Shown: positions 15,850-24,840 of the stretch, in pieces
Position numbering within the stretch: the first letter of the stretch is position 1
Layout of the letters: each line of letters starts with the position of its first letter
Source of the DNA: CBDBON01 sp965208395
GTDB lineage: Bacteria > Chloroflexota > Dehalococcoidia > Lucifugimonadales > CBDBON01
Length of the DNA: 64,000 nucleotides
Direction of reading: 5' to 3'
Assembly: GCA_965208395.1 (NCBI GenBank)
Contig: CBDBON010000003.1
Coordinates: forward strand, 682,001-746,000
Translations under genes and position numbers: made by a program
Notes under the pieces: generated by a model
Told to the model about the DNA's origin: nothing
The model's input: the letters and a program-made list of their open reading frames with translations, nothing else
The model's database searches: none

Positions 15850-16804
15850 CGGCACCTCCTCCTGTTGTCGCGCCGGCCCTGCCGGCCCGCGCGCTGCGGT
15901 CGGCCAGCGAGAGGCAGGCGGCGATAAAGTCGTTGAGCGGTGTTGCGACGCCGGTCTCTCTCCCGTACCGAGAGACCGCGCCGTTGAGCGCGCCGACCTC
16001 CATCGGGGATCCCGCCTGGAGGTCCAGGTACATCGACGAGCTGAGCGTATCCTTGCTCTCCTCCAGCATCGCCATCCCGGAGTCGACCAGGTCGGACGGC
16101 AGCCTCACGCCCATCGCCCGGCCCACGTCGGCAGCTTCGGTCATCACCCGGCGCGTAAGCTCGTTGGTCGCCGGCGTGTCGAGCACGTCCACGAACGATG
16201 CCCGCGTGATGCACGCCATGCCGCTGAATGCGCATATTCGCGCCAGCTTCGTCCATAGGGACACTCGCACGTCGGTCGACAACTCGGCGTCGATGCCCGC
16301 CCGCTCGAACGCCTCCTGAATCTCGATGGCGCGCTCGGACCGGCTTCCGTCCTGCTCTCCAAAGACGATGCCGCAGTGGCCGTCCATCTCGGCAAAGAGT
16401 CCGGGAGCCTTCCGCGCGGCCTCTATGTAGGCCGCTCCGAGCAGCACTCGCTCGCTGCCGAATCGACGGGTGAGTATGTCTCCGCTCTCCAGTCCGTTCT
16501 GCAGGGTCAGGATCGCAGTATTGTCGCCGACTGCACCGGCCATTTCATCGATCGCAACCTCGTTATGGTAGCTCTTGACGCAGTAGAGTATGAGGTCCGC
16601 ATCGCCGACGGAGGATGGGTCGTCCGTGGCGGATACGGGGACCGTGAAGCTGCCGGCGGCCACGCTCTCGACGCGCAGGCCCTTTGACCGGATGGCGTCG
16701 AGATTGGCGCCGCGAGCGATGAAGGTGACGTCACAGCCGACGCGGGCCAACATGCCGCCGTAGCATCCGCCTATCGCGCCTGTACCCATCACCAGTATCT
16801 TCAT
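15833..16804 (-). CDS. Ketopantoate reductase family (2-dehydropantoate 2-reductase) protein
   Basis: NADPH-dependent reduction of ketopantoate or a related 2-oxoacid. The 323-residue protein has the Rossmann motif MGTGAIGGCYGGMLARVG at the N-terminus, the catalytic Lys context LYCVKSYHNEVA, TLQNGLES and the C-terminal helical domain with SSMYLDLQAGSPMEVGALNGAV. Both ApbA domains are complete. Linkage to a cupin gene rather than panB/panC means a role in pantothenate synthesis cannot be assumed. Confidence 0.88.
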   Translation of the reverse strand: MKILVMGTGAIGGCYGGMLARVGCDVTFIARGANLDAIRSKGLRVESVAAGSFTVPVSATDDPSSVGDADLILYCVKSYHNEVAIDEMAGAVGDNTAILTLQNGLESGDILTRRFGSERVLLGAAYIEAARKAPGLFAEMDGHCGIVFGEQDGSRSERAIEIQEAFERAGIDAELSTDVRVSLWTKLARICAFSGMACITRASFVDVLDTPATNELTRRVMTEAADVGRAMGVRLPSDLVDSGMAMLEESKDTLSSSMYLDLQAGSPMEVGALNGAVSRYGRETGVATPLNDFIAACLSLADRSARAGRAGATTGGGADVVLS

Positions 16805-17051
16805 CGGGTCTCATCTCCTGACACGGGAATCGCGGGCAGACCCGAGTTTACCATAGCGTCCTGCGATCGGGAGACATCCACAACCCCGTTTGACGGGCGA
16901 TTGCCTGAAGTTTAGACTGGCGGCGGCCGACGAGAGGGCGGCATGATCATGCAGTGCGACGAGGTCGGCCACGAGAAGGTGATGCGTTCGATCAACTCTT
17001 CGGCAGGGAGGTGATCCCTGCCTCCCGCCGATGGTGAGGGGAGACCGTAGG

Positions 17052-18215
17052 ATGCAACTGTCCTGGAAGAGGATCGCCGCTTTCGGCTGGATGCCGGTCC
17101 TGGCTCTGGCAATCGCGGCCTGCGGCAGCGATGACGCCTTCAGAATCGGCGTGATGGAATCGCTGACGGGCCCCGGGGAGACCTACGGCACGACGGCGAG
17201 CAACGCCAAGCAGATGGCCGCAGACGAGATCAACGCCGCGGGCGGGATCAATGGGCGGATGCTGGAGCTCGTCGTCGAGGACTCGAAATGCAGCGCTCAG
17301 GACGCCATTACTGCCTACAACAAGCTGACCAACGTGGATGGCGTCAAGATCATCCTGGGGACCTCTTGCAGCGGTGCGATGCTCGGCGCCGCGCCTCTGG
17401 CCGAGGAGGACGGCGTCATCCTGTTCTCCGGTCTGGCGAGCAACCCGGACATCGCCAACGCCGGCGACTACATCTTCCGTACCCAGATCAGCGACGTTCA
17501 GACAGGTATCGACACCGGCAACGTCCTCTGGGAGGACGGCATCCGCACGCTGGCCACCATCACCGAGTCGACCGACTACGCCGAGGGTCTGAGGCGCACC
17601 TCGGTCGCTCAGTTCGAGAAACGCGGCGGAAGTGTGGTCGCCGAGGAGCGGTACGGATCGGACATCACCGACTTCCGGGCGCAGTTGACGAAGCTGTTCG
17701 GGGCGAACCCGGACGCGCTCCACATAGCGCCACAGTCCGAGTTCGCGGGAGGCACGATCATCAGGCAGGCGCGGGAGCTCGGGTACAAGGGCCCGATCTA
17801 CGCCGAGACGGTGACGGTGGGAACGACCTCCCTGGAGATCGCGGGAGAGGCGGCAACCGGTCTGAAGGCGATCACGGCCGATCTCGACCCCAACAACGAG
17901 AAGGCGCAGGAAGTCCTCGCCAACTTCAGGAAACGCTACGATTACGTCACGCTGCCCTGGCACCTAGGGTCCGCGTACGACAACGTATACATCGCGGCGG
18001 AGTGTCTCAGGAAGACCGGCGACGATCAGGACGCCGACGGCTTCCGCGACTGCATGTACGAGATCATGTGGAGCGGCGCGATCGGAGACGACTACAGCTT
18101 CGATTCAGACGGAGAGGTCGTAGGTCTCACCAGGTTGGTCGTGGAGGTGCTGCCGGTGGCCGAGCGGACCGCAGACAGAAAGTACAGGGTGCTGGGTCCG
18201 GCGCCGACGGAGTAG
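17052..18215 (+). CDS. ABC transporter substrate-binding lipoprotein (LivK/leucine-binding type)
   Basis: Extracytoplasmic receptor of the Leu/Ile/Val-binding fold, for branched-chain amino acids, amides or related solutes. The N-terminus has positive residues, a hydrophobic core and the lipobox AIAAC with Cys24 for lipidation. The mature part begins FRIGVMESLTGPGETYG and contains ADEINAAGGINGR, typical of the family. A GGGGAG precedes the ATG at 17052; an upstream ATG at 17031 is less likely. No permease or ATPase genes adjoin, so it is an orphan binding protein here. Confidence 0.9.
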   Translation: MQLSWKRIAAFGWMPVLALAIAACGSDDAFRIGVMESLTGPGETYGTTASNAKQMAADEINAAGGINGRMLELVVEDSKCSAQDAITAYNKLTNVDGVKIILGTSCSGAMLGAAPLAEEDGVILFSGLASNPDIANAGDYIFRTQISDVQTGIDTGNVLWEDGIRTLATITESTDYAEGLRRTSVAQFEKRGGSVVAEERYGSDITDFRAQLTKLFGANPDALHIAPQSEFAGGTIIRQARELGYKGPIYAETVTVGTTSLEIAGEAATGLKAITADLDPNNEKAQEVLANFRKRYDYVTLPWHLGSAYDNVYIAAECLRKTGDDQDADGFRDCMYEIMWSGAIGDDYSFDSDGEVVGLTRLVVEVLPVAERTADRKYRVLGPAPTE

Positions 18216-18282
18216 GTGCTGCCGCCGAGACGGTAGTCCGCCGCACTCCCCTGAGGAGCCGGGCACCTGTCGGACGCGGGCC

Positions 18283-18588
18283 TCAGTATTTGAGCTCGAT
18301 CAGCACGTTCTTGAACCGCCTGCCGGTGTTGTTGGTCACCTGGTGGATCTGGTGGTCCCCGTGATACGTCCAGTCGCCGACACTGGTTGAGCCCTTACCG
18401 GTCGTGCCGTCCTCATACTCTGCATCAAGTCCGCCGCCCTCAACGCAGACGGTCACGTAGTCTCGCTCATGCATGTGCCAATCGCTCGACTCCCCGGGCT
18501 CGACGATCAGGTTCCATATCTTCACTTTGTCGTTTTCGAACAGGACGGTTGTGGCGATGTCTCCCAGCGGTGCGTCTCCTCTCGGCAT
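18283..18588 (-). CDS. Small cupin-like protein, tandem copy 2
   Basis: 101 residues with a cupin pattern: NDKVKIWNLIVEPGESSDWHMHERDYVTV (His/His/Glu-type metal ligands), a middle loop, and DHQIHQVTNNTG near the end. It is a paralogue of the 18640-18936 protein; both share VEPGESS/LEPGESS, the W-H-x-H core and a C-terminal xxIELK. The genes are 51 nt apart on the same strand. Substrate and role are unknown. Confidence 0.75.
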   Translation of the reverse strand: MPRGDAPLGDIATTVLFENDKVKIWNLIVEPGESSDWHMHERDYVTVCVEGGGLDAEYEDGTTGKGSTSVGDWTYHGDHQIHQVTNNTGRRFKNVLIELKY

Positions 18589-18639
18589 ATCCAGCGCCTC
18601 CTTCTTCTGGCTCGGTCCTCCTCCTGTACGGAGGGAAAT

Positions 18640-18936
18640 CTATTCCTTCAACTCCACGATGGCGTTGCTGTATAGACCCGCGCCCACGTTGGTCACCCTG
18701 TGTATCGAGTCCTTACGGCCCATCACGACATCACCGAGGCCGTACTTCCGCACGGCCGAGCTGCCGTCATCGTAGTCGGTGCGGAGCGTTCCGGGCCGCG
18801 TTACGACGAAGAGGTAGTCCATCGTATGGCGGTGCCACGCGCTGGACTCGCCGGGCTCCAGGACGAGGTCCCACGCCTTCACGTGATCGTTCTCATAGAG
18901 CATCCTCGTTCCGACGTCTCCCAGCTCTCCGGTCAT
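18640..18936 (-). CDS. Small cupin-like protein, tandem copy 1
   Basis: 98 residues, first of two tandem paralogues. Visible features are NDHVKAWDLVLEPGESSAWHRHTMDYLFVV and KDSIHRVTNVG. The fold is predicted to be a minimal cupin of the kind seen in RmlC-like small proteins. A duplication of one ancestral gene explains the pair. Confidence 0.75.
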   Translation of the reverse strand: MTGELGDVGTRMLYENDHVKAWDLVLEPGESSAWHRHTMDYLFVVTRPGTLRTDYDDGSSAVRKYGLGDVVMGRKDSIHRVTNVGAGLYSNAIVELKE

Positions 18937-19015
18937 GCGCTGCTCCTCCTCGGAGTGGTCAATGCATGGTCCGATTATACGACAAGAGCGCGCTGTTCGC
19001 TCCAGGACCTGGCCA

Positions 19016-19723
19016 CTAAAAGCCCAGGCCCTTCTGTTTCAGGCTGGCCCAGCGATGGTCCCCGATGATGACGTGGTCGAGGAGCGCGATGTCCATCGTC
19101 TCTCCCGCCGTGCGTATCTGGCGGGTGATGAGCACGTCCTCCGGGCTTGGCGACGGGTCGCCGGAGGGATGGTTGTGGACGACGATGAGGGACGGGCAGT
19201 TCTCACGTATGGCCGGACGCAGCACCTCTGATACCCTCACCGTGGCCGAGCTGACATTTCCCTTGTATATGTCGTGCTGTCCGCAGACTTGATTCTTGAC
19301 GTTCAGGAGCACCACTCGAAGGTGCTCCTGGTCGTATTGGCTCATCTCCATGCCGACGAGATTGAACACATCCTCGGCCGAGCAAACCGTGGGCCGGTCG
19401 TCGGGATGGAGCGAGACGAGCCTTCGCCCCACTTCCATCGCAGCCATGATCTGGCACGCCTTGGCGTCGCTCAGACCCTTGACCTCGCACAGCTCTCCGT
19501 AGCTGGCGCGCCCGATGCCGGACAGGCCGCCGAACTCTGACAGGAGCCTCGACGCCAGGGTCACCGCGTTTTCGCCCGGGACTCCGACGCGGATCAGGAT
19601 GGCTATCAGCTCCGAGTTGCTGAGATAGCGCGGCCCGAGCTCCCTGAGCCGCTCTCTCGGACGCTCGCCCAGGGGGAGGTCACGGATCATAGTCGCGTAT
19701 TCGGCGCCGTTCTCGTTTCTCAT
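19016..19723 (-). CDS. radC: RadC-family JAB/MPN-domain protein
   Basis: The family is called DNA repair protein RadC, although its real role is uncertain. The 235-residue protein has an N-terminal helix-hairpin-helix region (LPLGERPRERLRELGP to LSGIGRASYGEL) and a C-terminal JAMM metalloprotease-like site: the HNHPSGDPSPSPED motif. It stands alone, opposite to the M20-larA-mmgE operon. The start at 19723 (MRNENGAEY) fits family length; the frame is open to 19852, across the divergent promoter. Confidence 0.92.
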   Translation of the reverse strand: MRNENGAEYATMIRDLPLGERPRERLRELGPRYLSNSELIAILIRVGVPGENAVTLASRLLSEFGGLSGIGRASYGELCEVKGLSDAKACQIMAAMEVGRRLVSLHPDDRPTVCSAEDVFNLVGMEMSQYDQEHLRVVLLNVKNQVCGQHDIYKGNVSSATVRVSEVLRPAIRENCPSLIVVHNHPSGDPSPSPEDVLITRQIRTAGETMDIALLDHVIIGDHRWASLKQKGLGF

Positions 19724-19830
19724 GACTCCCTTATCAGCACCTATGTTCTTAGTATCCTCACAGGCGGCGCGCCTGTCAACCCCCGCATCGTATTCGTAAC
19801 TGTTCAGAACGGAGTCTAATCCAGGGATTC

Positions 19831-19858
19831 TTGACACGCATCGACACGGCAATACAAT
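19831..19858 (+). promoter_or_regulatory. Strong sigma70-type promoter of the M20-larA-mmgE operon
   Basis: A perfect TTGACA (19831-19836) and TACAAT (19853-19858) are 16 nt apart. Transcription would start about 20 nt before the ATG at 19887, which has GGAGG upstream. Confidence 0.7.
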
Positions 19859-19886
19859 GGGGTAGCAACCCTACTCGGAGGCGCAG

Positions 19887-20963
19887 ATGATCAACCGTGA
19901 ACGCTTGGTGAAGACCTTCTGCGATCTGGTGCAGATCGACAGTCCGTCCGGCGAAGAGGAGGCGGTGGCCGTCGAGCTTGAGCGGCGTCTCGAGGCGCTG
20001 GGTCTAAAGGTGGAGCGGGACAGTTACGGCAATGTCATCGCATCGGATGGAGGCGACGAGCCGATCCTGCTGTCGGCGCACATGGACACGGTGGAGCCGG
20101 GCAGAAGCATCGTACCGGTGGTGGACTCCGAGCGCATCTACTCGCAGGGGCCGACGATCGTCGGAGGGGACTGCAAGGCAGGGGTCGCGGCGATCCTGGA
20201 GGCGCTGGAGTCTCTCACAGAGGACGGCGCGGATCGCGGCGGCGTAGAGGTCGCCTTCACACGTGAGGAGGAGATTGGGCTGGTGGGCGCCCGGAACCTG
20301 GACTTCACTATGATCGGCTCCACCGAGGCGATCGTCTTCGACGGCGAGGGACCGGCCAGTCAGATCACCGCCGCGAGTCCGACGTACGTCGGGATCGACC
20401 TCCACGTTACGGGCCGCGCCGCGCACGCCGGCGTCGAGCCTGAGAAGGGCCTATCCGCAGTCCGCGTAGCCGCCGAGATCATCACGAGACTGCCGCAGGG
20501 ACGGCTGGACGACGAGACGACCTTCAACATCGGGACTATCGAGGGCGGGTCGGTCCGCAACACGGTCCCGGAGGATGCCGTCGTGCGGGGCGAGTTCCGA
20601 AGCCGTAATCTCGAGACGCTCGATGAGATCACAGCGCAGGTGAACGAGGCGGTCAGCGAGGTGCGGATCGCCTTCCCGGACGCCAACATCGAGTGTCACA
20701 TGGACACTCAGTTCGAGACCTATACGTTGACCGACGACGACCCAGCGACCAACCGCGTCAAGGCGGCGCTTCGCGCTCTCGGCCTGGAGCCGACGATGAT
20801 GCCGTCGGGCGGCGGCACGGATGGGAACGTCTTCCGCCAGCGGGGCATCAGCGCGGTCGTCGTGGGGATGGCGGACACGAACATGCACACGGTGCGGGAG
20901 TTCGTCACGATCCCGGACCTAGTCGACGCCGCGCACCTGTGCGAGGAGCTGCTGAGACGGTGA
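19887..20963 (+). CDS. M20 family metallopeptidase (PepT-like)
   Basis: Zinc exopeptidase, probably acting on small peptides or N-acyl amino acids in the cytosol. The 358-residue protein shows the first metal His in LLSAHMDTVEPG, the bridging Asp in IVGGDCKAGVAA, the catalytic Glu pair in FTREEEIGLVGA, and the dimerisation-domain GRAAHAGVEPEKG. A late GGGTDGNVF segment is like PepT/M20B. It is the first gene of an operon with larA and mmgE/prpD, so the substrate may be linked to hydroxy or branched acids, which is speculative. Confidence 0.88.
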   Translation: MINRERLVKTFCDLVQIDSPSGEEEAVAVELERRLEALGLKVERDSYGNVIASDGGDEPILLSAHMDTVEPGRSIVPVVDSERIYSQGPTIVGGDCKAGVAAILEALESLTEDGADRGGVEVAFTREEEIGLVGARNLDFTMIGSTEAIVFDGEGPASQITAASPTYVGIDLHVTGRAAHAGVEPEKGLSAVRVAAEIITRLPQGRLDDETTFNIGTIEGGSVRNTVPEDAVVRGEFRSRNLETLDEITAQVNEAVSEVRIAFPDANIECHMDTQFETYTLTDDDPATNRVKAALRALGLEPTMMPSGGGTDGNVFRQRGISAVVVGMADTNMHTVREFVTIPDLVDAAHLCEELLRR

Positions 20964-20997
20964 GGCCGGAACAGATCTACGGGAGCAGACGAGCCCG

Positions 20998-22272
20998 GTG
21001 TTGATCGATCTCGCCTATGGCCGCACAGGTCTGGCGGTCGATCTTCCGGACGATCGAACCACCGTCATAGAGCCGGCCTATTCACCGGGTCTCCCGGACC
21101 AGACCGGCGCCGTGAAGGCCGCCGTGCGCAACCCCATCGGGACCTCGACCCTGCGAGAGATGGTCGGGCCGTCGGATACGGTTGCCATATCCGTCTGCGA
21201 CATTACGCGGCCGATGCCCAGCTCCACGGTGTTGCCGGTCATACTGGACGAGTTGGCAGGCGTCGACCCAGACAACGTCGTCATTCTCGTCGCCACCGGC
21301 ACCCACCGCGCAAATACGCGCGACGAGCTTGCCTCCATGCTGGGAAGAGTTGCGGACAGCTATCGGGTAGTCAACCACAGCGCGTTCGACCCTTCGGGAC
21401 TGTGCAGGCTGGACGATACCTCATCGGGCGTTCCAGTATGGCTCAACAGGCTGTGGATGGAGAGCGACGTGAGGATTACCGCCGGGTTCGTCGAGCCGCA
21501 CTTCTTCGCCGGCTTCAGCGGCGGGCCCAAGATGGTGGCGCCCGGACTGGCGGGATTCGACACGATCATGCGTCTGCACGACGCGGAGATGATCGGCGAC
21601 CCGCACTCCACCTGGGGAGTGACTCACAGTAATCCCGTACACGGGGCCATAAGGGAGATCGCAAGACAGACTGGTGTCGATTTCGCCGTCGACGTGACGA
21701 TAAACCGCGACCACAAGATCACGGCAGTGTATGCTGGGGAGCTGTCGTCCGTCCACAGGGCGGCGTGCGCCGTAGCGAAAAGAGCGGCGATGCGGCCGGT
21801 ACGGGAACCCTTTCCGGTAGTGGTGACGACCAACAGCGGCTACCCGTTGGACCTGAACCTCTACCAGACAATCAAGGGCATGTCTGCCGCGGCCCAGATC
21901 GTTAGCCGGGGAGGCACCATCGTATGCGCATCGGAGTGCTCAGACGGCATACCCGATCACGGGGAGTACAAGACGATTCTGTCCGAGGCGGGCGGCCCCG
22001 CTGATCTGCTGGCGAAGATCGCCGAGCCGGGTTACAGACGACACGACCAGTGGCAGGTCCAGATCCAGGCACAGATACAGATGAAGGCCGACGTCAAGCT
22101 GATGTCGGGCTGCCTGACCGCTGAGGAGGTGAGGGCCGCGCACCTCGATCCCGTGGACGACGTAGCGGAAGCAGTCGAAGAGGCCGCGCGTCGGCATGGA
22201 AACGACGCGGCAGTCTGCGTGCTTCCGCAAGGACCTCAGACGATCCCGTACCTGGAGTATCGTCCCACCTGA
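20998..22272 (+). CDS. larA: LarA-like nickel-dependent racemase/epimerase
   Basis: LarA family enzymes racemise lactate or other 2-hydroxy acids by hydride transfer on the nickel-pincer nucleotide cofactor. The 424-residue protein has VATGTHRANTRDEL and the cofactor-anchoring region GFVEPHFFAGFSGGPKMVAPG, containing the conserved Lys and neighbouring His. It starts at GTG 20998, 34 nt after the M20 peptidase. LarC is encoded at 28772-29965; LarB and LarE are not in the window. The actual hydroxy-acid substrate cannot be read from sequence. Confidence 0.88.
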   Translation: MLIDLAYGRTGLAVDLPDDRTTVIEPAYSPGLPDQTGAVKAAVRNPIGTSTLREMVGPSDTVAISVCDITRPMPSSTVLPVILDELAGVDPDNVVILVATGTHRANTRDELASMLGRVADSYRVVNHSAFDPSGLCRLDDTSSGVPVWLNRLWMESDVRITAGFVEPHFFAGFSGGPKMVAPGLAGFDTIMRLHDAEMIGDPHSTWGVTHSNPVHGAIREIARQTGVDFAVDVTINRDHKITAVYAGELSSVHRAACAVAKRAAMRPVREPFPVVVTTNSGYPLDLNLYQTIKGMSAAAQIVSRGGTIVCASECSDGIPDHGEYKTILSEAGGPADLLAKIAEPGYRRHDQWQVQIQAQIQMKADVKLMSGCLTAEEVRAAHLDPVDDVAEAVEEAARRHGNDAAVCVLPQGPQTIPYLEYRPT

Positions 22273-22286
22273 AAGGAGAGGCAGCG

Positions 22287-23675
22287 ATGAGCTATACCGA
22301 TGAACTGGCCCGCTTCATGGCCGAGATCGAGCTGGGCGACATCCCGGAAGACATACTCCGTCTAGCCCGGTTCTCGATCCTGGACGCGCTGGGGTTAATG
22401 CTGGCGGGACACGCCTTCCTGGAAAACGAGGGACAGACGGAGCTCGGTCTGTACTTGGACAGCCTAGAGGGAGCCGAGCAGGCGACCGCGCTGGGGTTCC
22501 ACAGGCGAGGGCCCTGGTTCGCCGCAACCTTCGCCAACGGCACGCTGATGGAGGTGCTGGACTGGCAGGACACCACGATGTCCGCGCGCCTCCACAGCGG
22601 AAGCGGGACCATTCCGGCCGTCATCTCTGCCGCGGAGTGGAGGGGATTGTCAGGCCGGCAGATGCTGAAGGCCATCGTCATCGGCTACGAGACAGGGGCC
22701 CGGGTGGGGGTGGCGATCCAGCCCTCGCACTGGTACAACGGCTTCCAGGCGACGGGTACGATAGGCGCGCTCGGAGCTGCCGCGGCGGTCGGCTCGCTCT
22801 TCACTTTCGATCGCGAGGCCATGTCCAACGTGCTCGGCGTGTGCGGCCACATTCTCGCCATCTCAAACGGCGACGGCGTCTTCCAAGGTTACAACGTCAA
22901 GACGATACATGGAGGCATGGGCGCGCAGGCGGGAATGCAGGCCGCTGTGCTGACCGGCAGCGGCTACGAGGCCGGCCCGCTGGAGGGACTTCCTCCCCGA
23001 TACCACGGATTCATGAACATCGCCAGCGACGAGATGGATGCCTCCAGGATCAGCCGAGACCTTGGGTCGGAGTGGGTGTCCCGTGACTGCTCTCACAAGG
23101 CGTATCCCGTCGGGCTGCTGAACATCGGTCCGGTCGAAGTTACGGCCGGCCTCGTCAGGGAGCACGGGATCACGGCGGAAGACGTGGAGAGCGTCGACGT
23201 CACCTCCTACTCGGACACCCTGCACTTCGTCGGCCGGCACTACACGGACACGGGCAGCAGCTTCGCAGACTGCTATCTGTCGCTTCCCTATACTGTGGCC
23301 GCGACCATCCTGTCCGGAGAGTTCGGAGTGGAGCAGCTCACCAGGAGACGGATCGCCGATCCCGTCGTCCACGAGTTGGGCTCCCGGATCACGGTCCACG
23401 TCGACAAGGAGATGGACGATCTCTATCCGAAGGAGTGGCCCGTCCTTGTGGACATAAGGCTCAGGGACGGACGCCGCGTCAGTAGAAGGCTCGACCGTGT
23501 GATCGGGTGTCCCCGCCGGCCTATGACGGACGAGGAACTGTCGGCGAAGTTCTTGCGTAACGCCGAACCGGTGCTCGGCACGGAACGCGCAAGCGGCGTG
23601 CTGAAGAGGTGCATGGAAATCGAGCAGCTCGACCAGGCTTCGGATCTGATCGAGCTGCTCAGAACGGCGAGGTGA
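22287..23675 (+). CDS. MmgE/PrpD family protein
   Basis: Family of 2-methylcitrate dehydratase, cis-aconitate decarboxylase and relatives. The 462-residue protein has the typical helical N-terminal domain: the FSILDALGLMLAG region, FANGTLMEVLDWQDT, and HSGSGTIPAVISAAE. In the second half it shows GGMGAQAGMQAAVL and HKAYPVG. No prpB or prpC is nearby. The operon position after larA suggests a hydroxy-acid or dicarboxylate substrate rather than a complete methylcitrate cycle. It converges on rplL with a gap of 13 nt. Confidence 0.88.
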   Translation: MSYTDELARFMAEIELGDIPEDILRLARFSILDALGLMLAGHAFLENEGQTELGLYLDSLEGAEQATALGFHRRGPWFAATFANGTLMEVLDWQDTTMSARLHSGSGTIPAVISAAEWRGLSGRQMLKAIVIGYETGARVGVAIQPSHWYNGFQATGTIGALGAAAAVGSLFTFDREAMSNVLGVCGHILAISNGDGVFQGYNVKTIHGGMGAQAGMQAAVLTGSGYEAGPLEGLPPRYHGFMNIASDEMDASRISRDLGSEWVSRDCSHKAYPVGLLNIGPVEVTAGLVREHGITAEDVESVDVTSYSDTLHFVGRHYTDTGSSFADCYLSLPYTVAATILSGEFGVEQLTRRRIADPVVHELGSRITVHVDKEMDDLYPKEWPVLVDIRLRDGRRVSRRLDRVIGCPRRPMTDEELSAKFLRNAEPVLGTERASGVLKRCMEIEQLDQASDLIELLRTAR

Positions 23676-23688
23676 AGAGCCGGGCTTC

Positions 23689-24081
23689 CTACTGTAAGGC
23701 TACGGTGGCTCCGGCAGCCTCAAGCTTGCTCTTGAGGTCGTCCGCCTCGTCCTTGCCGATACCCTCTTTGACGGCCGTGGGAGCGCTCTCTACGAGCTCC
23801 TTGGCCTCCTTGAGCCCCAGAGTCGTGACCTGTCTCACCGCCTTGATGACGTTGATCTTGTTCGGGCCGATCTCCTGGAGCTGGACGGTGAACTCCGTCT
23901 GCTCCTCTTCTTCCTGAGCGGCCTCTTCGGTGGCCGCGACGCCTTGCACTGTGGCCATCGCCACCGGGGCAGCGCTCACGCCAAAGGCCTCCTCGAGGTC
24001 CTTGACAAGCTCGGATAGCTCGAGCACCGAGAGTCCCTTGATGGCCTCCAGGATATCCTCTTTAGTCTTGGTCTCTGCCAT
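23689..24081 (-). CDS. rplL: 50S ribosomal protein L7/L12
   Basis: Stalk protein that recruits translation GTPases. The 130-residue protein starts MAETKTKEDILEAIKGLSVLELSELV and has the C-terminal domain NVIKAVRQVTTLGLKEAKELVE, with a low-complexity acidic hinge (EEAAQEEEEQ). It is the last gene of the ribosomal cluster. rpoB does not follow; the neighbour is the convergent mmgE. Confidence 0.97.
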   Translation of the reverse strand: MAETKTKEDILEAIKGLSVLELSELVKDLEEAFGVSAAPVAMATVQGVAATEEAAQEEEEQTEFTVQLQEIGPNKINVIKAVRQVTTLGLKEAKELVESAPTAVKEGIGKDEADDLKSKLEAAGATVALQ

Positions 24082-24149
24082 TCTATGCAACCTCCTGCTC
24101 TGTCTGCGCGGTCTGTCGGCGGGCGTTATCCGCCTCGATTCGTATCCGT

Positions 24150-24680
24150 CTACTGGGCGTCTGTCTGCATGTTCTGCGAGGCCTGATGGAGTACACGCAC
24201 GAGACCGCTTGCCGGGCCCTGGAGAACGTTCGCAAGAGCGGTGATAGGCGACTGAATCCTCGACGCCAGTCTCGCGATCATCTCGTCGCGGGTAGGAAGC
24301 GTAGCGAGCGTGCTGATCTCCTGGGCACTCAGAGGGCGGTCTCCCATGACGCCGCCCCTGATGGCCAACGGCGGCCTGTTCGCCCTGATGTAACCGGCCA
24401 ATGCCCGGGCCGGATCGGTCGGTTCGTCGAAGCCATATGCCAGAGCCGTGGGCCCATCGACGATTTCCGCGATATGCCCGCGCCCTGCCTGCGCGGCGGC
24501 GATACGCGCCAGACGGTTCTTCACCACCTGCAGGTGCACACCCTGCTCGCGAAGCGCCCGCCGCAGATCGGACATCGCCGTTACGCCCATGCCCGTGAAG
24601 TCGGTGGATATGGCAATAGTGCACGAGGCCATCCACTCACGCATCTCCTCGACACTCGCTATCTTGCGTTCGGTCGGCAA
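24150..24680 (-). CDS. rplJ: 50S ribosomal protein L10
   Basis: Base of the ribosomal stalk and translational autoregulator. The 176-residue protein from TTG 24680 (LPTERKIASVEEMREWM) has VVKNRLARIAA and GPTALAYG, family features. GAGGTGAGG precedes the TTG; the open frame continues upstream into a terminator hairpin, which cannot be coding. It lies 68 nt before rplL and is controlled by the leader and attenuator at 24722-24838. Confidence 0.95.
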   Translation of the reverse strand: MPTERKIASVEEMREWMASCTIAISTDFTGMGVTAMSDLRRALREQGVHLQVVKNRLARIAAAQAGRGHIAEIVDGPTALAYGFDEPTDPARALAGYIRANRPPLAIRGGVMGDRPLSAQEISTLATLPTRDEMIARLASRIQSPITALANVLQGPASGLVRVLHQASQNMQTDAQ

Positions 24681-24722
24681 AGCCTCACCTCTTTTCGACT
24701 CTTCCGATGTCGCCAGCACCAT

Positions 24723-24750
24723 AAAAAGGCCCCGAGTCGCAGACTCGGGG
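24723..24750 (-). terminator. Intrinsic terminator (attenuator) between L10 leader and rplJ
   Basis: On the minus strand CCCCGAGTC and GACTCGGGG form a stem around TGC, followed by CCTTTTT. It lies between the L10 leader and the rplJ start at 24680, the place expected for transcription attenuation of rplJL. Confidence 0.8.
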
Positions 24751-24764
24751 CGCAAATCATTGAC

Positions 24765-24838
24765 GCTAAGACCTGCACCTCGGCGGGCTGGTGGTTTAAC
24801 CCCGGCGTGTCGGGGGCCCGCTGTCTGCGGCGACGTAA
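24765..24838 (-). promoter_or_regulatory. L10 leader (rplJL autoregulatory RNA)
   Basis: On the minus strand the sequence contains GCAGACAGCGGG, then TTAAACC, then CCCGCCGAGGTGC. This matches the conserved L10-leader arrangement in which the GACAGC.GG and CC.GCCGAGGTG segments pair to form the L10(L12)4 binding site. It begins directly after the rplA stop (24841) and precedes the terminator at 24723-24750. Confidence 0.8.
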
Positions 24839-24840
24839 AG

